From IMG/VR virus record IMGVR_UViG_3300032311_000963, positions 1 through 33,527 of that record: DNA of 33,527 bases. One strand, given 5' to 3'. The first letter of the stretch is position 1. The number at the start of each line of letters is the position of its first letter. This DNA is from a virus. This document shows, one piece after another, positions 1 to 6,556 of this stretch. The translations under genes were made by a program, and so were the position numbers. Under the pieces are notes generated by a model that worked only from the letters and a program-made list of their open reading frames with translations, was not told the DNA's origin and searched no databases.

Positions 1-503
1 ACAACGAGTTCGATGAAGATCGCAGGATAGGAAGTATCACTTACCGGAGCGGCGATGTAATCCACCGAGATCGGGGTCACTAAGTTGGTTTGTATGAAGT
101 TTCCGACAACCTCCCATGTGCCGAAGTTCTCTGAGGTATCAATGCCATTGATGCGAAGCACCTTGATGGTCCCTGTTGGGACGGGGTAGCGCCAATCGTA
201 TCCAGTGACGGGAGCGGTGACATCTTTTGCAACATTGCCTGCCTGTTGGCGGGCAAAGCGCCAATCGTATTCCGAAAGAATCTCGTTGATGGTCTGGTTG
301 TAGAACTTGGCCGCAAAGACAAACGGTTGCCCGTTTTGCTTGAATGCATCGGCGCTGCCGACACGCATGACCGCTTGGCGGATGATCTCGCTGGCGTTTG
401 CGGTGAGAGTGCCAGAGTAGTTTGCGACTGCCTCGACTGCCTCAAGAAGGGCAGGCTTGGACATGAGGAATTGGAGTTCTTTGAAGAGTTCTTCGGATTT
501 CAT
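1..503 (-). CDS. gp11-type tail-tube / head-tail adaptor domain protein, 3' end outside window
   Basis: The frame opens at an ATG at 503 and stays open to the window edge (167 codons), so the C-terminus is missing. The ATG overlaps the stop of the preceding gene (ATGA). From about residue 35 the protein matches both domains of the preceding gene: a VMRVGSADAFK segment, EYDWRFARQQ, GYDWRYPVPTG, NGIDTSENFGTWEVVGNF and YPAIFIELV. These are hallmarks I associate with podoviral tail tubular protein A (T7 gp11-like), which forms the ring between portal and nozzle. The role is inferred from homology to the neighbouring gene and from position after the capsid gene. Confidence 0.75.
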   Translation of the reverse strand, partial: MKSEELFKELQFLMSKPALLEAVEAVANYSGTLTANASEIIRQAVMRVGSADAFKQNGQPFVFAAKFYNQTINEILSEYDWRFARQQAGNVAKDVTAPVTGYDWRYPVPTGTIKVLRINGIDTSENFGTWEVVGNFIQTNLVTPISVDYIAAPVSDTSYPAIFIELV

Positions 504-1513
504 TTGGATTGTTGGGATGTTGGGAATTCAACGATGGCTGCGAGTTTGAGGGCGAGAGTGGCGGTTAGGATTTCGATGAAGATGGGCGGGAACTTGGTCA
601 CATCAGTGACCGTGGCGGTGTGATCGAGAATGATCGGGGTCGCGAAATTGGTGTGGAGGAAGCTGCCGACAACTTCCCACTGCGCGTTGTTCTCCGAGTC
701 ATCTATATTGTTGACCCGGATGATCTGTTTGCAGGCTGTAGGGATCGCGTAGCGGAACGAGTAGCCGGTCGTTGGGTTGGCTGCGTCTTTGGCGATGGAG
801 ACTTGGGCGCGAGCGAACGACCATTGGAAATCAGCCAGCAGGCTATCGCGAACCGACTCGTAGAGAGACTGGGCGATGACCATGGGTTCGCCATGCGGCT
901 TGAACAGATCGGCAGAACCGACTCGCAAAATAGCCCTGCGGCAAATCTCGGCAACGCTGACAGGCACGGCGGATGTGCGAGCCGGGGCGTAGGCTTCGGT
1001 GGCTTGGAAAAATGCAGGCTTCTGGATGGTGGCCGAGTAGAGTTGGACGCACTGCGTGAACAAATCCTTGGAGCCGGTAAGAGGCATCGCGAGGACGGCT
1101 GCGAGCTTCATGGAGAGCGCCTCGATGAAGATGGCCGGGAACAGGGTGGTGGTCGTGACAAGCGCGATGTAGTCGAGCGAGGGAGCGCCTGTTAGGTTTG
1201 TGTGCAGGTTGGCTCCGAGGATTTCCCAAGTGCCGAAGTTTTCGCTCGCATCGATGTCTTCAAGCCGGATTGCCCGGATGAAATCGGCAGGCAAAGCATA
1301 CCTTGTCGAGTAGCCGGTAATCGGTGCAGCACCGCTGGTGAGGTTGACTTGCTTGCGGCAGAATTGCCAATCGAACTCGGCTTGGAGTTCCTCAACCGTC
1401 TGCGCGTAGAACAGAGTGCAATACTGCGCCTGCGCCGTTGAATCGGTCAGCGCGGTGATGCGGGAATCACCGAGTCGGGCGAGAGCAAGGTTGCAGATTT
1501 GGATGTCTGTCAT
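500..1513 (-). CDS. Tandem two-domain gp11-like tail-tube / adaptor protein
   Basis: This 337-residue protein holds two copies of one domain. The first (residues about 1-160) starts with an ICNLALARLGDSRI segment; the second (about 185-330) starts with ICRRAILRVGSADLFK. Both then carry a FDW/FQW..F-R/K..QV segment, GYS-x-RYA-[LI]P, an R-[LV]-x-[DN]-ID-x-SEN-x-x-x-WE-[IV] core, HTN and FP-x-IFIE. The first domain resembles T7 gp11-type tail tubular protein A, expected at the portal-tail interface; T7 gp11 has about 196 residues, so a 337-residue tandem protein is unusual. It starts at ATG 1513, 68 bases after the capsid stop and beyond a terminator-like hairpin. No clear Shine-Dalgarno is seen. 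It overlaps the next gene by ATGA, suggesting coupled translation. Confidence 0.75.
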   Translation of the reverse strand: MTDIQICNLALARLGDSRITALTDSTAQAQYCTLFYAQTVEELQAEFDWQFCRKQVNLTSGAAPITGYSTRYALPADFIRAIRLEDIDASENFGTWEILGANLHTNLTGAPSLDYIALVTTTTLFPAIFIEALSMKLAAVLAMPLTGSKDLFTQCVQLYSATIQKPAFFQATEAYAPARTSAVPVSVAEICRRAILRVGSADLFKPHGEPMVIAQSLYESVRDSLLADFQWSFARAQVSIAKDAANPTTGYSFRYAIPTACKQIIRVNNIDDSENNAQWEVVGSFLHTNFATPIILDHTATVTDVTKFPPIFIEILTATLALKLAAIVEFPTSQQSK

Positions 1514-1531
1514 TGAAGCGTAGTCAGATCA

Positions 1532-1566
1532 CAAAAATTGGGTGGCAGACATTGCCCGGTCTGCCA
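1532..1566 (-). terminator. Rho-independent terminator after the capsid gene
   Basis: On the minus strand an 8-bp perfect stem TGGCAGAC/GTCTGCCA (1559-1566 with 1543-1550) closes an 8-base loop and is followed within five bases by a run of five T. It lies between the capsid stop and the next start, so it could reduce tail-gene transcription relative to capsid. Confidence 0.7.
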
Positions 1567-1581
1567 GCGGGGTGCGGGAAC

Positions 1582-2490
1582 TTAGAGGACTTCGTCGCAG
1601 GCGATCTCGACGACTTTCTTCTCTTCCATACGCACGGCAGCAAGGCTGGCCACGGAGCGGATTTGAAGGGAGTGTGAGAGGTCGGTGCGGATGTCCATGT
1701 GGGTCTTGAGGCCACGCTCGGCGAGGACGATGCCACTCTTCACATAGGCGAAGCAGGAGCGGATATCGACGGCCAGCGGGAGCTGTTGGCTGCGGCGGAA
1801 TTTGAAACCCATGAAGGTATTCAAAGTGCCGTCCACAAGAGCGCGGACCGTGTTGTAGTCAGCCGAGGTTACCTCAGTCGTGCGGAGCAAGTCTTGAAGC
1901 TGCTTGGCCGAAACAACCAGGATGCGATCTTCCTCTTCATCGACTTCGTTGCTGTCGAAGAGAAACTTCGCTGCGCGGAGCTTGGCGATGGTGAGTCCGG
2001 AGTTGGCGACTGCGCCGGACTCGACATAGTTGGCTGCGATCTTCTGGCCTGCTGGAAGGACGGTGGCTGTTGTGCCAGTCGTGCCGGTGTAGGCTGTGCC
2101 GCCGAGGGCGTCGATGATGATCTTGTCGCAAGTGCGAGCGTAGGCTGCTCCGTGCGATTGGATGATCGGGCTTGTGGGAAGCACAACTTCGCCGAGGAAC
2201 TGCTCGTCGAATTCGTCAACGAGTTTGGCGCAGTCGTAATTGAGCGGGCGAATCCAACGCTTGGCCATCGATTGATCGGTGATCCGGGTTTCGCGTGAGC
2301 GATCCGTGATCTGAGTCATCGAGGTTGCGTCGAGTTGATTGTAGGATTTCTCCTTACCTTCGATGGAATCGAGGGTGCAGTATTCTTTCAGCCGAGAATT
2401 TTTCTGCTGAACGAGGTGTTTCCAGTTGCTATCGAACTGGGTAGTGAAGTGATTGGGGATGTTCGTCAGAACTCCGTTTAGATCGGCCAT
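1582..2490 (-). CDS. Major capsid protein
   Basis: This 302-residue protein begins MADLNGVLTNIPNHF. The ATG at 2490 was chosen because AGGAG sits seven bases upstream; a longer reading from 2610 has an arginine-rich, non-conserved N-terminus and would run through the intergenic element. Recognisable segments are WKHLVQQKNSRL, EKSYNQLDAT, AKRWIRP, DALGGTAYTG, GLTIAKLRAAK, VSAKQLQDLLRTTEVTS and SVASLAAVRMEEKKVVEI. I recall this pattern from HK97-fold capsid proteins of BPP-1/BcepC6B-like podoviruses. Position after scaffold and portal genes supports the call. It is one of the few late genes here with a strong Shine-Dalgarno, in keeping with high expression. Confidence 0.92.
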   Translation of the reverse strand: MADLNGVLTNIPNHFTTQFDSNWKHLVQQKNSRLKEYCTLDSIEGKEKSYNQLDATSMTQITDRSRETRITDQSMAKRWIRPLNYDCAKLVDEFDEQFLGEVVLPTSPIIQSHGAAYARTCDKIIIDALGGTAYTGTTGTTATVLPAGQKIAANYVESGAVANSGLTIAKLRAAKFLFDSNEVDEEEDRILVVSAKQLQDLLRTTEVTSADYNTVRALVDGTLNTFMGFKFRRSQQLPLAVDIRSCFAYVKSGIVLAERGLKTHMDIRTDLSHSLQIRSVASLAAVRMEEKKVVEIACDEVL

Positions 2491-2518
2491 TTGGTCTCCT
2501 TTGGTTTTTGGTGAGGTT

Positions 2519-2533
2519 GGTATCAGTCGAAAC
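2519..2533 (-). promoter_or_regulatory. Boundary element copy 1 (upstream of capsid)
   Basis: Reads GTTTCGACTGATACC on the minus strand, one mismatch from the consensus GTTTTGACTGATACC. It ends 28 bases before the capsid ATG. With its flank it forms a 6-bp stem ATCAGT/ACTGAT capped by a TTCG loop, which the other copies do not share. Confidence 0.7.
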
Positions 2534-2654
2534 TGATGGTTTGTTGCTCCCTTCGCTTCCGAGTGTCCCGTGTGGGGTCTTCGACGGCGGGTATTAGGGA
2601 GCAGGCTCACAAAGGAGGTGTCTGCTCTGACGAAGGTGACATTACCGCCGATGC

Positions 2655-2669
2655 GGTATCAGTCAAAAC
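2655..2669 (-). promoter_or_regulatory. Boundary element copy 2 (between tRNA and capsid)
   Basis: Exact GTTTTGACTGATACC on the minus strand, 16 bases downstream of the tRNA and 164 bases upstream of the capsid ATG. It is preceded by an unusual T8-G-A7 tract. The rest of 2534-2654 shows no gene I can support. Confidence 0.7.
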
Positions 2670-2685
2670 TTTTTTTCAAAAAAAA

Positions 2686-2756
2686 TAGCGGGGCCGAGAC
2701 TTGAACTCGGAATTCCAGATTATGAAACTGGTGTTATACCTTTTCACTACCCCGCA
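2686..2756 (-). tRNA. tRNA with CAT anticodon (Met or lysidine-modified Ile)
   Basis: The 71-base cloverleaf has an acceptor TGCGGGG/CCCCGCT with a T1:T72 mismatch, a D arm with GG in the loop and one weak pair, an anticodon loop TTCATAA on a CCAGT/TCTGG stem, a 4-base variable region, and a perfect T arm CCGAG/CTCGG with loop TTCAAGT. No CCA is encoded. Three consecutive G:C pairs in the anticodon stem are absent, so a standard initiator is unlikely; elongator Met or Ile2 are open. It begins five bases after the scaffold stop, so it is presumably cut from the late transcript. The following T8 run could make the T-arm/acceptor region act as a terminator. Confidence 0.85.
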
Positions 2757-2760
2757 GTTT

Positions 2761-3627
2761 TCAACCCTGCTTGAGCAGGGAGGTGACGAGCGCAGCGGCT
2801 TCGCGGTCGCCTTCCATGTATCGCTTGTGCCAAGTGTTGTCGGGATTCGACATGATGTCTTTGGCACGGGCTGCGCCGGTCATAAACTCTGTGCCGCCCA
2901 TGGAGCGACCGACCTTGTCCTCGCTCATCATTTGCGCCATGCGAACGAATCCACGCACGACCTCCGGGTCGCTGAACCCGTGTGAATTCGCATCCACGCC
3001 AGCGATCTTCGCGGCCTGCTTGGCGAGGCCGATGTTTTTCCCGAAATCATTCCCCCACTCCTTCTGGAGCGTCTGCACAGCCTCGGTGCGTTGCTTTTCA
3101 AAGGTGGCTTGGATCGCCTCCATTTTGAACGCCTCGGTGCGGGCATGCTGGTTGACGAGTTCCTTCATGGCCGAAGGCGGGATGCCGTGCTTGTGCGCGA
3201 TCTCGGCATATGGCTTCGCCATGTCGTCGCTCCATGTCATGCCTTCCGGTAGAGCGTCTGGAGCAAACTTGTATTCCTCCAGCGAGTCCGGCACACCCAT
3301 GGCTCGGCGGAAGGCGGCGAGTTCTTCGGGCGAAGATTTCTCGTTCGGCACGCCGAGCTTTTTGCCGATGAGTTGATTGGCATTGGCGAGCGCCTTCGCC
3401 ATGTCGGGAACGCTTTTGTATTTACTCAGCGTGTCCTTGTAGGCAGCGGAGTCTTCCGGGAGGTTGTTGGTCCATCCTTCCCCGAATGTTCCGTCCGGGT
3501 TCACCCAGCCGGTTGAAGGTTGCGTGGTGGTGGTTGTCTCCGGAGCGGCTGGCGCTGCGGCGTTGGTGCTGTCGGCTCCTGTGTCGAGCAGACTCTGCTC
3601 GGAGGAGGTGTCGATGGTGTCTTCCAT
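2761..3627 (-). CDS. Capsid scaffolding protein
   Basis: This 288-residue, charged, largely helical protein has a Ser/Thr/Ala/Pro-rich N-terminus (residues 1-45), then WVNPDGTFGEGW, repeated LPED/SVPDMAKALANANQLIGKK segments, a GVPDSLEEYKF motif and a long central helix. It ends with a Lys-containing tail (HKRYMEGDREAAALVTSLLKQG). This architecture and the place between portal and capsid are typical of podoviral scaffolds, which fill the procapsid and bind capsid protein through the C-terminus. ATG 3627 follows the 15-base boundary element by six bases and has no visible Shine-Dalgarno. Confidence 0.82.
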   Translation of the reverse strand: MEDTIDTSSEQSLLDTGADSTNAAAPAAPETTTTTQPSTGWVNPDGTFGEGWTNNLPEDSAAYKDTLSKYKSVPDMAKALANANQLIGKKLGVPNEKSSPEELAAFRRAMGVPDSLEEYKFAPDALPEGMTWSDDMAKPYAEIAHKHGIPPSAMKELVNQHARTEAFKMEAIQATFEKQRTEAVQTLQKEWGNDFGKNIGLAKQAAKIAGVDANSHGFSDPEVVRGFVRMAQMMSEDKVGRSMGGTEFMTGAARAKDIMSNPDNTWHKRYMEGDREAAALVTSLLKQG

Positions 3628-3633
3628 AAATTA

Positions 3634-3648
3634 GGTATCAGTCAAAAC
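3634..3648 (-). promoter_or_regulatory. Boundary element copy 3 (upstream of scaffold)
   Basis: Exact GTTTTGACTGATACC on the minus strand, ending six bases before the scaffold ATG and starting seven bases after the stop of the preceding 58-residue gene. No Shine-Dalgarno is present between it and the start. Confidence 0.75.
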
Positions 3649-3655
3649 TGCACGC

Positions 3656-3832
3656 TTACGGATGCGGGTGGTAACCGAGATGGGTCCGGCGTCCGGCGTA
3701 GCGGATCGCGAATTCCTGCGGGTGGTAGTCGCGCATCCACTCGACATAGGCGGGAGTCTTGTCGCCGAGCATCTGCTCCATTTCCGGTGCAGGCGGGATG
3801 TCTTTCTTGGGTTCGGATTTGGGCTTACTCAT
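3656..3832 (-). CDS. Small hypothetical protein (58 aa), portal-scaffold junction
   Basis: An intact frame from ATG 3832 to TAA encodes MSKPKSEPKKDIPPAPEMEQ followed by a segment rich in aromatic residues and His (YVEWMRDYHPQEF, RRTHLGYHPHP). The start overlaps the end of the Bbp19-type gene by four bases, so translation is probably coupled. No known domain is recognised. The Lys/Pro-rich N-terminus looks disordered. Position between portal and scaffold suggests a minor head-assembly role, which is inference only. Confidence 0.72.
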   Translation of the reverse strand: MSKPKSEPKKDIPPAPEMEQMLGDKTPAYVEWMRDYHPQEFAIRYAGRRTHLGYHPHP

Positions 3833-4125
3833 TTTTTGACCTTTCGTTTGGGAGTCTCGATGTCGCCATCCGCGATGACCGGCCTGCGGAGGATCGCTTC
3901 GATGTGAAGGATCACGCCTCGCTGGCCATCGCGGAGCGCAGCGACCACGGGATTGAAATCATAACCAGGCAGGAAGACCTGTGAGTCGGTGGCAAATTGC
4001 GTCTTGAGATCGGCGATGACCGCAGCGCCTTCCTTGCCGCCAAAGACCCGGTGGTAGGCATTGGTCGTCTTCTGGCGCTCGCGTTCGCGCCGGAGGGCAG
4101 CGGCTTTGTCTTCTGGGGCCATCAT
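3829..4125 (-). CDS. Bbp19-family small phage protein
   Basis: This 98-residue protein has an N-terminal charged helix (APEDKAAALRRERERQKT), then AYHRVFGGKEGAAVIADLKTQF and a GQRGVILHIEAIL segment. I recall this AYxxVFGxxEGxxVLxDL...GxRxVxLxI pattern from the Bbp19 family named after a phage BPP-1 gene, usually next to the portal gene as here. Function is unknown; a head or packaging accessory role is likely. The start at 4125 overlaps the portal stop (ATGA). Confidence 0.75.
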   Translation of the reverse strand: MMAPEDKAAALRRERERQKTTNAYHRVFGGKEGAAVIADLKTQFATDSQVFLPGYDFNPVVAALRDGQRGVILHIEAILRRPVIADGDIETPKRKVKK

Positions 4126-5792
4126 GCTTGTCCCATCATGCCGGGGAGCATGCCAGCGAGGGCAGAATCCTGCTTCACGCTGCCAGCCTTGCCGAGGGCG
4201 CTTGCAGCCTGCTCCATTTGCTGCGCCTGCATCTGCTGCTGGGCGGCTTGGGCGCGGGCTGCGCGGGTCTGGGCGACCATGTCCTCATCCATGAGCCAGC
4301 GGGCGGGGAGACCATCGTTGCGGGCCATGTCGCGGGTGATCTCGTCGAAATCGAAATTGTCGAGCATGTCCGGCTTGATCTGCACATAGGGCAGGAGCAT
4401 CTCACTGGTGCGGATGAATGCGGCGTTTTCGAGACTCTTGATCGCAAGCGCGATTCGGGAGTTGTAGGCAACATCCGGCTCCGGGATGACGCCGATCATT
4501 TGGAGCGCCTGCGGAGGTGGTGGGAACTTGCCAGCGCGGGCCAAGATCGCGAAGACCCGGCGCAGGAGCGGATTGAATAGCTCGGTCGTGAGGCGGGCGA
4601 AGGTCGGGGAGAATTGGATGAGCTTCTCGCTGGCGCGTTCGGCGACTTCGCGGGCAGTCATCTGCTTTTGGAGTTGGGCGAACATTTGGAAGAGGTCCAC
4701 ATGGAAGGCTTCGTTGATTGCCTTGCGTTTGTGTTCTGCACGCTCGACGCCGATGTCGTAGCGCCCGCCGGTTCCCCACTCTTTCGGCGTGGCCTGCGGG
4801 TTGTTCGGATCGAAATAGGTCACGCCACCGGCGCGGAGGTCGATGTCTCCATCGAACCCGGCAGGGATGAGGATGCGAGGGAACGCATGAATCTCGGCGA
4901 GCGAGTCGAGTTGCTTTTCAAGGAAGTTGAGTTGCTTGCACTCCGGCAGCGCGGTCCACGATGGCGAGTAGCCGTAGCACTCGGAGTTCTTCCACTTGAG
5001 GTAGCGAGTAACGAAAAACGGTTGCTCATCGAACCCGGAAGCAAGGAAGACATGCTTGCTCGCCTTGTCCACATAGACCGAGGCGTAGGGCTTGTTCTCA
5101 GCGTCTCGCTTGCCCATTTCAATCTCACCCGGACCACGGGGAGCGATGAGATGGACGCAGGCAAACTTGCGGTTGGAGTTGGGCTTCTCCAGTTCCTTCC
5201 GCATGGCGTCAGTGATGTTCTCGATGCCGAACTTGAGCGCGGCCTGCCGTGCGGTCATCTCATACTCGCGGGAGAGCGTGTCCACATAGCCTTCGTCGTC
5301 TTCCGAGATCGCGAAGCATCCAAGGTCGAGCTTGGTGAAGTTGAGCGAATTAACCTTGCCGCTTTCGACGAGGATTGCTGCCGTGCCGAATGCGCCACGG
5401 TCGAGATAGAGTTCGTGGATTTCGGTGTAGAAGTTGGACCGGCTGAGTTCGGCCTGCATGACCTCGGTGCAGCGTTTGAACCATTGCTCGATCTCGTCCT
5501 CGCTCTCCATCTCCTTCGGTGGCTCCAGCGAGAACCAGCGGCTTTCCAGTGGGGTCATCCATGAGAGTTGACCATTGGCCAGAACAAGATTCGCCCGGAC
5601 GGCGGTGGCATCGAAGAGTTGCGCCTCGTCGTCTGTGGTGGGCGAGGTCGTCTGCGTGAACATCGTTGCCTTGCGAGGCATCACATACTTCGCGATGTCC
5701 TCCCAGAGCGACTCCCATGTTGCCCGCTGATGGACCATCTCAGCGTGTCGCTGAAGAACCTTGTCGGCGAGTTCGGGATTCTTTCCGGTCAT
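4122..5792 (-). CDS. Portal (head-to-tail connecting) protein, T7 gp8 type
   Basis: This 556-residue protein forms the dodecameric ring through which DNA is packaged and ejected. It shows the start of the podoviral connector family (recalled as Head_tail_con): RATWESLWEDIAKYVMPRK, LFDATAVRANLVLANGQLSWMTPLESRWF, then YLDRGAFGTAAILVE, a YLKWKNSECYGYSPSW segment (clip/wing region), and near the C-terminus QKQMTAREVAERASEKLIQFSPTFARL and ELFNPLLRRVFAIL. A Gln/Ala-rich tail (QAAQQQMQAQQMEQAAS) follows. Length is typical. ATG 5792 is two bases after the boundary element and has no Shine-Dalgarno, which is unusual for a major head gene. Confidence 0.93.
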   Translation of the reverse strand: MTGKNPELADKVLQRHAEMVHQRATWESLWEDIAKYVMPRKATMFTQTTSPTTDDEAQLFDATAVRANLVLANGQLSWMTPLESRWFSLEPPKEMESEDEIEQWFKRCTEVMQAELSRSNFYTEIHELYLDRGAFGTAAILVESGKVNSLNFTKLDLGCFAISEDDEGYVDTLSREYEMTARQAALKFGIENITDAMRKELEKPNSNRKFACVHLIAPRGPGEIEMGKRDAENKPYASVYVDKASKHVFLASGFDEQPFFVTRYLKWKNSECYGYSPSWTALPECKQLNFLEKQLDSLAEIHAFPRILIPAGFDGDIDLRAGGVTYFDPNNPQATPKEWGTGGRYDIGVERAEHKRKAINEAFHVDLFQMFAQLQKQMTAREVAERASEKLIQFSPTFARLTTELFNPLLRRVFAILARAGKFPPPPQALQMIGVIPEPDVAYNSRIALAIKSLENAAFIRTSEMLLPYVQIKPDMLDNFDFDEITRDMARNDGLPARWLMDEDMVAQTRAARAQAAQQQMQAQQMEQAASALGKAGSVKQDSALAGMLPGMMGQA

Positions 5793-5794
5793 TT

Positions 5795-5809
5795 GGTATC
5801 AGTCAAAAC
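5795..5809 (-). promoter_or_regulatory. Boundary element copy 4 (upstream of portal)
   Basis: Exact GTTTTGACTGATACC on the minus strand filling most of the 21-base gap between the preceding stop and the portal ATG, with only AA between element and ATG. A promoter reading in which GATACC is a -10 would put the transcript start inside the portal gene. Confidence 0.75.
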
Positions 5810-5813
5810 AACA

Positions 5814-6209
5814 TCAACCGAGGGTCGAGTAGCCGGTCGTCATCGGCGCTTGTCCGGATTCCCCGGCGAGGATCGACTTGCGGAGTCCCTTGCGCTTGGC
5901 CACTTCTGAGGCCATGTCGGCCTGCGGATTGCCGGGGTCAACCTGCGCTGCGGGCGCGGGCTTGTTCGCCTCCATCTGGCGCATCATTTCCTCCTGCGCC
6001 TTGCGCTGGTCATCCGCCTGCTGGCGGGCGAGATCGATTTGTGCCTTCTGCTGCGCAGCTTGGTTGGCTGCGGCCTGCTGCATTTGCGCCTGCTCGGCCT
6101 TGGCTGCTTGGTTTTCCTCTTTTGAGGGACCGACTTTGCGCTTACCTCCTCCGAACCATGCTAAACAGGGAGAGAGGATGGGATTGAGAGTGTGGTCAGT
6201 GAGTCGCAT
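5814..6209 (-). CDS. Small Gln/Ala-rich phage protein between terminase and portal
   Basis: The frame encodes 131 residues: a short N-terminal segment, a GGGKRKVGPSKEE stretch, a long Gln/Ala helix (residues about 35-85, coiled-coil prone), a Pro/Ala linker and a conserved-looking C-terminus RKGLRKSILAGESG...TTGYSTLG. Short proteins ending in this RxSILAG...TLG pattern are common beside podoviral portals; function unknown. The ATG at 6209 overlaps the preceding frame by 49 bases and lacks a Shine-Dalgarno, so the true start may lie downstream at a non-ATG codon nearer GGGKRK. Confidence 0.68.
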   Translation of the reverse strand: MRLTDHTLNPILSPCLAWFGGGKRKVGPSKEENQAAKAEQAQMQQAAANQAAQQKAQIDLARQQADDQRKAQEEMMRQMEANKPAPAAQVDPGNPQADMASEVAKRKGLRKSILAGESGQAPMTTGYSTLG

Positions 6210-6556
6210 CGCTTATGGAGTTTTTGGGTTTCGTAAACTCGGAGCGGGCGGTCTCGCCGACTCCATGCGATGTAGGGAAGTGTATACGGAGCAAAGTTGC
6301 AAGGATTATTTTGACTGATACCACAATATATTGTGATCAGCCAGCAATTCTGACACAACCTGTGGTATGTGTGAGCCGCATCGCGCCAGCGTTCCTGCGG
6401 GTCGTAAATGTCAACCGGGCGAGCGAGCATGAAGAAGTCCTCGGTGTTGATCACGACCCCATTCCATGCGGTGAGTTCGACTTCCTCGGCGAAGGATCGC
6501 GGCTGTGGATAGCGCCGGTAGAGATCGAGGATTTGGAGTTCCAGTTCGCGTTTCAC
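6161..6556 (-). CDS. Hypothetical protein downstream of terminase, GTG start
   Basis: The frame starts at GTG 6556, overlapping the terminase stop by four bases (GTGA), and encodes 131 residues. The first half (KRELELQILDLYRRYPQPRS, VVINTEDFFMLARPVDI) and the later YTLPYIAWSRRDRPLRVYET look like a small podovirus protein seen next to terminase, of unknown function. The last 15-20 residues overlap the next gene and may not be conserved. Its central part is AT-richer than its surroundings and contains an inverted copy of the boundary element plus a 14-bp palindrome, so part of this stretch may also be regulatory. Confidence 0.6.
   Translation of the reverse strand: MKRELELQILDLYRRYPQPRSFAEEVELTAWNGVVINTEDFFMLARPVDIYDPQERWRDAAHTYHRLCQNCWLITIYCGISQNNPCNFAPYTLPYIAWSRRDRPLRVYETQKLHKRCDSLTTLSIPSSLPV
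6308..6335 (+). promoter_or_regulatory. Inverted boundary element copy plus 14-bp palindrome
   Basis: On the plus strand 6308-6322 reads ATTTTGACTGATACC, one mismatch from the element and in opposite orientation to the other copies. It abuts the perfect palindrome CACAATATATTGTG (6322-6335). Both lie inside a gene on the other strand. The palindrome alone could occur by chance in a window this long; the adjacency is what makes it notable. Confidence 0.45.

Noticed and set aside
2491-2610. Upstream extension of the capsid gene to 342 residues
   Set aside because: The added residues are arginine-rich and non-conserved in character, cross the 15-base element, and the internal ATG at 2490 has a good AGGAG.
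4614-5564. Plus-strand frame of 316 codons opposite the portal gene
   Set aside because: Antisense to an unambiguous portal protein with no recognisable motif; high GC makes such open frames common.
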